A program made the translations under genes and the position numbers. The notes beneath the pieces were generated by a model, which saw only the letters and a program-made list of their open reading frames with translations, did no database searches and was not told where the DNA came from. A DNA stretch of 25,715 bases from an uncultured Eubacterium sp. (GTDB lineage Bacteria; Bacillota; Clostridia; Peptostreptococcales; Anaerovoracaceae): contig CANBFZ010000001.1 of assembly GCA_947367725.1 (NCBI GenBank), positions 1 to 25,715 on the forward strand. The letters run 5' to 3'. Of this stretch, positions 21,951-25,715 are shown piece after piece. Numbering within the stretch: the stretch's first letter is position 1; the number at the start of each line of letters is the position of its first letter.

Positions 21951-22493
21951 ATGGGTTTGGTCATTGAATGTCCGTATTACATAAGCGATAAGCGCAGGAC
22001 AATCAGCTGCGAAGGGCGCATTCGCTGTTTTGCGGATACGGAGGAAAAGAAAGGTCAACTTGTTAATGTTTGCGAGAAGAATTACAAAAAGTGCAAGTAC
22101 TACAACGACCTTCAGAAGATTTATGAGTCTTGTGATGATTCTTCGCTGGAAACACAGCTGCGGCTTAAGGAGCTTTATCTGGAAGAGAACCGGAAGACGG
22201 TAAAGAAGTTGATACAGCGAATTGGAATCATGGAGACCAATATTGCACATAACATTGAGGTAAAGCAGAAAGAAATTGGTGAGTTGCGGAAGGAAATCCG
22301 TAGACTCTCAAAACGAGAAATTTGTGCTTTATCAGAATTAGCGGCAGTGATGTATGCCAATGGAATTGAGACAGTTGACTTCAACGATGTAGAGAAATTC
22401 ATAAGAACACACACAGCAAATTTTGAGGATTTGGATTTGGAAGGCAGGACTGCAAAACTTGTTGTGAAGAAACTGGAGAAAGGGCAGGAGTAA
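21951..22493 (+). CDS. Hypothetical protein, Cys-rich N-terminus plus coiled coil
   Basis: The protein has 180 residues. The first 50 carry five cysteines (ECPYY, SCEGRIRCF, NVCEK, KCKYY), likely a metal-binding knuckle. The middle (about 65-125) is a long charged coiled coil, and the C-terminal part is a small mixed domain (LAAVMYANGIETVDFNDVEKFI). ATG 21951 has GGGGAGGTG upstream. It is the last gene before a terminator. In related phages this place often holds regulators or packaging helpers, but no motif proves either. Confidence 0.6.
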   Translation: MGLVIECPYYISDKRRTISCEGRIRCFADTEEKKGQLVNVCEKNYKKCKYYNDLQKIYESCDDSSLETQLRLKELYLEENRKTVKKLIQRIGIMETNIAHNIEVKQKEIGELRKEIRRLSKREICALSELAAVMYANGIETVDFNDVEKFIRTHTANFEDLDLEGRTAKLVVKKLEKGQE

Positions 22494-22509
22494 ATCCTGT
22501 CTTTTTCTT
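22482..22509 (+). terminator. Intrinsic terminator at the end of the early operon
   Basis: GGGCAGGA (22482-22489) pairs with TCCTGTCT (22495-22502), with two G-T pairs, over a 5-base loop that holds the stop codon of the previous gene, followed by TTTTC TTT. It separates the early operon from the packaging genes. Confidence 0.7.
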
Positions 22510-22561
22510 TGCCTGAAGGTCGGTAGGCGAAATAATCTGCAATATCGTGTAAGCTGAAATT

Positions 22562-23176
22562 ATGGCTAAGAAAGTAGATTACAACAAAATCAAAATTGAA
22601 TATATAACAGGCAATATTTCCTACAAGAATCTTGCCAAGAAATACGGTATAGCGCCGTCAACGCTGATGAAAAAGGCTCGGAGAGAGGGTTGGTACAAGC
22701 AGAAACTGCAGCATAATCAGGATGTTGTCACGAAGGCGGTGCGAAAAGCCGCAAATGCGCAAGCTGAGATATTTGCAAAGGAACTTGTGACGCTTGGTAA
22801 GATTTCCAAGGTTCTTGATAAGGCGCTGGAGGATGCTGAACAGTTCCAGCGATATATTGTGCAGGAGAAAGAAAAATATGATGAGCCGGTTATCATTGAC
22901 GGCAAGCCCATCATAGAACGGCAGTGGGTTGAGGCGAAGACTCTCGAGAAAATAGACACGAAAGCTTTGAAAGAAACCGCCGAAACGCTGAAACTCGTCG
23001 AGCAGATGAAGCGATCGATGGAAGGTATTCTCAGCATTGAACAGCAGAAGTCTCTGGAAATGCAGGCAGAGCGGCTGCAGCTTGAGAAGCGTAGAGTTGA
23101 CCAGGGCGAAACTGATAAAGAGGTCAGAGTTGTCTTTGAGTCGAAAGATTTGGAAGATGAAGGGTGGGCTGAGTAA
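22562..23176 (+). CDS. Terminase small subunit-like protein
   Basis: The protein has 204 residues. The N-terminal helix-turn-helix (about 8-45: IKIEYITGNISYKNLAKKYG then IAPSTLMKKARREGWY) is of the kind used by small terminase subunits to find the packaging site. A long helical region follows (about 55-180), suited to oligomer formation. It ends with an acidic tail. The stop and the ATG of the large subunit overlap by one base, which supports the call. There is no good ribosome binding site before ATG 22562. The 68-base gap before it holds the terminator and only a weak promoter-like TTGCCT-16-AATAAT (22509-22536). Confidence 0.82.
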   Translation: MAKKVDYNKIKIEYITGNISYKNLAKKYGIAPSTLMKKARREGWYKQKLQHNQDVVTKAVRKAANAQAEIFAKELVTLGKISKVLDKALEDAEQFQRYIVQEKEKYDEPVIIDGKPIIERQWVEAKTLEKIDTKALKETAETLKLVEQMKRSMEGILSIEQQKSLEMQAERLQLEKRRVDQGETDKEVRVVFESKDLEDEGWAE

Positions 23177-24582
23177 TGGCAGTACTCAAACTCAGTGAGC
23201 CGAATCCGAAACAGAAACAGTTCCTTCAGGCGCGTAAGAAGCATATCGGCTTCGGCGGTGCCCGCGGCGGTGGAAAAAGCTGGTCGGTTCGGACGAAGGC
23301 AATCTTGCTGTCGCTGCGTTATGTCGGCATAAAGATTCTGATTGTCAGACGAACCTATCCTGAACTGATAAATAACCATATCAAGATATTGCGCGCGGAG
23401 CTTTATGGTATTGCAAAGTACAACGACAAGGATAAGGTGTTGACCTTCGGAAATGGCTCTGCAATCAATTTTATGTACTGTGCCAGGGACAGCGACCTGG
23501 ACAGGCTGCAGGGAACGGAGTACGATGTCATATTCTTAGACGAGGCGGCTCAGCTGACGGAATACCAGATGAAGGCAATTACGGCTTGCTGCAGAGGTGT
23601 AAATGACTTTCCGAAAAGGATTTACTATACGTGCAACCCTGGCGGGCAGGGCCACGCCTACATCAAGCGGATATTCATCGATAAGAAATATAAGCCAGGG
23701 GAGAACCCTGATGATTATGATTTCATTCAGAGTCTGGTAACGGACAACATCGCACTGCTGAAAGCGCAGCCGGAGTACATTGAACAGCTGGAGGCACTGC
23801 CTCCAAAGCTGCGTGATGCCTGGCGGTATGGCAGATGGGATATCTTCGATGGACAGGTATTCGAGGAGTTTACAGATAATCCAGAGCATTATAAAGACAG
23901 GAAAGAAACCCATGTTATCAATCCCTTTAAAGTACCGGATACTTGGAAGATTCTCAGAGGCTTTGACTGGGGCTACAGTAAGCCTTTCTCGGTTGGCTGG
24001 TATGCGGTGGATTATGACGGAAGGCTGTATCGCATTCGGGAGCTGTATGGCTGCACGCAGACAGAGAATGAGGGACTCAAGTGGACGCCCCTTGAGGTGG
24101 CTGAGCGAATCAGAGAGATAGAAAAGACTGACCCGAACCTGAAAGGAAAGTACATCAGAGGCATTGCAGATCCGGCTATCTTCGAGGAGTCAAAGGGTGA
24201 AAGTATTGCAAGAATGATGGAAAAAGCACAGGTTTACTGGGAGCCGGCAGACCACAGCAGAATCCCTGGGAAGATGCAGTGCCACTACAGGCTAGCCTTT
24301 GATAAGAATGGGATTCCGATGTTTTATGTGTTCAATACATGTACAGAGTTTATCCGGACGACTCCGATGCTGATGTACGATGATACGAAGGTGGAAGATA
24401 TTGATACGGATATGGAAGACCATATCTATGATGAGTGGCGGTATGTGTGCATGGAAAATCCAATTAATCGTGAAGATATTCTGTTCGAGAAGAAAACAGT
24501 CGGCACAGATGGCAGAACAGATCCATTGGGCATGCTGGATGAACAAGTCAGGTATGATGCGTATGATTTTTATAGGAGGTAA
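23176..24582 (+). CDS. Terminase large subunit
   Basis: The protein has 468 residues, normal for the family, and is the DNA-packaging motor and nuclease. The ATPase part has Walker A GGARGGGKS (27-35), Walker B VIFLDEAAQ (118-126) and the coupling motif TCNPGG (152-157). The nuclease part has DWGYSKP with Asp264 and GIADPAIF with Asp332, two of the metal-binding acids. It starts on the last base of the small-subunit stop codon and is followed by the portal gene after 2 bases. The layout small-large-portal is standard for tailed phages. Confidence 0.95.
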   Translation: MAVLKLSEPNPKQKQFLQARKKHIGFGGARGGGKSWSVRTKAILLSLRYVGIKILIVRRTYPELINNHIKILRAELYGIAKYNDKDKVLTFGNGSAINFMYCARDSDLDRLQGTEYDVIFLDEAAQLTEYQMKAITACCRGVNDFPKRIYYTCNPGGQGHAYIKRIFIDKKYKPGENPDDYDFIQSLVTDNIALLKAQPEYIEQLEALPPKLRDAWRYGRWDIFDGQVFEEFTDNPEHYKDRKETHVINPFKVPDTWKILRGFDWGYSKPFSVGWYAVDYDGRLYRIRELYGCTQTENEGLKWTPLEVAERIREIEKTDPNLKGKYIRGIADPAIFEESKGESIARMMEKAQVYWEPADHSRIPGKMQCHYRLAFDKNGIPMFYVFNTCTEFIRTTPMLMYDDTKVEDIDTDMEDHIYDEWRYVCMENPINREDILFEKKTVGTDGRTDPLGMLDEQVRYDAYDFYRR

Positions 24583-24584
24583 GA

Positions 24585-25715
24585 ATGGCAAAGGATGATA
24601 TGAAAGAAACGCTGCAGGGGCAGAGTGCGCCACAGGAGCAGGAAAATACCGTGGAGTATGGAAAGCGTGAAGGTGTCGGCAGAACTGGTCCGATAGGAAA
24701 GACACAGATTGATGAGGCTTTCAAAACCTGCAGAGACTACAAAGCTGCAAAGAGTCTTCTTGAGCAGCGGATTGTGGAAAATGAACAGTGGTGGAGGCTT
24801 AGACACTGGGAAGCAATTGGCAGGGTGAAGGGAAAGGAACATGATCCAGAACCGGCTTCTGCATGGCTGTTTAACTCTGTTATCAACAAGCACGCCGATG
24901 CAATGGATAATTATCCTGCGCCGAACTTTCTTCCCCGTGAGCAATCAGATGAAGAGGCCGCCAGAAGACTGCAGAAGGTAGTCCCTTGCATTTTGGAAGC
25001 AAATGACTTTGAACAAACCTACAGTGATGTATGGTGGTATAAGCTGAAATTTGGTACCGGTGTATATGGCGTGTTCTGGAATAATAGTAAGGAGAATGGA
25101 CTGGGTGATGTTGATGTTCGCAAAGTTGACTTGCTTAATTTGTTTTGGGAGCCAGGGATTAAAGACATTCAGGACTCTGCGAACTTGTTTAATATCGCGG
25201 CGGTAGATAAGGACTCGTTGATTGAGCAGTATCCTTTCTTAAAAGACAAAGTTGTCGGCGGCATTAATGGAGACACGGTAAAGTATCTGTCGCAGGAAAC
25301 CGATGATAATGCAGAGGACCAAAGCAAAGTTGTTGTGTATGACTGGTACTATAAGAAGCGCAGTGAAGAGGGACGCGTTGTGCTGCACTACTGCAAGTTT
25401 GTCGAGGGTGAAGTCATTTATGCCAGTGAGAACGATGAAGAGTATAAAGACAAAGGCTTCTATGACCACGGTCTGTATCCTTTCGTGTTTGACACGCTGT
25501 TTCCAATCGAGGGTTCCGTCGTAGGCTTTGGATACATCGATGTGATGAAGTCACCGCAGATTTACATAGACAAGCTGGATCAGATTGTGCTGAAAAACTC
25601 TGCCATGATTGGAAAACCGAGATTTTTTGTATCTGAAAGTGTCAATGTGAATATGGACGACTTCTCTGACTGGTCAAAGGATTTTGTGAAAGTTGAAGGA
25701 ACCATTGATGATACA
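24585..25715 (+). CDS. Portal protein, N-terminal part (runs off the window)
   Basis: ATG 24585 has TAGGAGGTAA just before it, and the frame is open for 377 codons to the window end. The product begins with a polar, disordered-looking stretch. QRIVENEQWWRLRHWEAI, FNSVINKHADAMDNYPAPNFLPRE, and WYKLKFGTGVYGVFWN follow. These, with the later VVVYDWYYKKR, LYPFVFDTLFPIEGSVVGFGYIDVMKSPQIYIDKLDQIVLKNS, are the pattern of P22-type portal proteins, the ring through which DNA enters the capsid. The missing C-terminal part should hold the rest of the crown. Position right after the terminase supports the call. Confidence 0.88.
   Translation, partial: MAKDDMKETLQGQSAPQEQENTVEYGKREGVGRTGPIGKTQIDEAFKTCRDYKAAKSLLEQRIVENEQWWRLRHWEAIGRVKGKEHDPEPASAWLFNSVINKHADAMDNYPAPNFLPREQSDEEAARRLQKVVPCILEANDFEQTYSDVWWYKLKFGTGVYGVFWNNSKENGLGDVDVRKVDLLNLFWEPGIKDIQDSANLFNIAAVDKDSLIEQYPFLKDKVVGGINGDTVKYLSQETDDNAEDQSKVVVYDWYYKKRSEEGRVVLHYCKFVEGEVIYASENDEEYKDKGFYDHGLYPFVFDTLFPIEGSVVGFGYIDVMKSPQIYIDKLDQIVLKNSAMIGKPRFFVSESVNVNMDDFSDWSKDFVKVEGTIDDT

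Noticed and set aside
1..25715. tRNA or rRNA genes and insertion sequences
   Set aside because: No cloverleaf, rRNA signature, transposase motif or terminal inverted repeat was seen on reading both strands; a tRNA search program would settle the first point.

Overview
The window is a piece of a spore-forming Firmicutes (Clostridia-type) chromosome. The evidence is its AG-rich Shine-Dalgarno sites, sigma-A-type promoters, a GerM-type lipoprotein and a cwlJ/gerQ-like spore pair. The chromosome is interrupted at about position 8830 by a prophage that runs off the right edge. No identity was looked up; all family assignments come from reading motifs.

Left part (1-8828), host genes. The C-terminal end of ruvB is followed on the plus strand by glmM and glmS (amino-sugar supply for peptidoglycan), a GerM-domain lipoprotein, adenosylhomocysteinase (ahcY), a DUF436/YwlG-family protein and a 34-residue hydrophobic peptide closed by a strong terminator. 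On the minus strand come a secreted protein with pre-peptidase-C-like beta domains and a G8 tract in its coding strand, then a GerQ-like spore protein with proline-rich linkers, then the 3' part of a cwlJ-type cortex hydrolase gene.

Junction (8826-8853). The cwlJ reading frame stops abruptly and lacks its N-terminal part with the expected catalytic glutamate. Only 25 bases away, on the same strand, lies the end of a large serine recombinase. This is the layout of skin-like elements that split sporulation genes, and it is the most interesting observation here.

Lysogeny and accessory region (8854-15600). It holds the large serine recombinase, a small membrane protein, two minus-strand genes of unknown role (one with a PUA/EVE-like N-terminal region and a coiled coil, one with four membrane segments) in a typical position for prophage-borne defence or exclusion genes, and a 41-residue peptide. 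It also has two regulatory switches. The first is an XRE repressor and a Cro-like gene with two face-to-face promoters and repeated operator-like sites. The second is a small XRE gene next to a perfect TTGACA-17-TATAAT promoter whose spacer is filled by a 17-bp palindrome.

Replication/recombination operon (15611-22493). It holds small Cys-rich proteins, Gp157, a Sak4-like ATPase, a DUF669-type protein, an ERCC4 nuclease, a CHC2 zinc-finger primase and a DUF927 helicase. A 308-bp iteron-rich, AT-rich gap follows that looks like a replication origin, then four small genes and a terminator.

Packaging region (22562-25715). A terminase small subunit, a terminase large subunit and the first 377 codons of a portal protein start the late module of a tailed phage.
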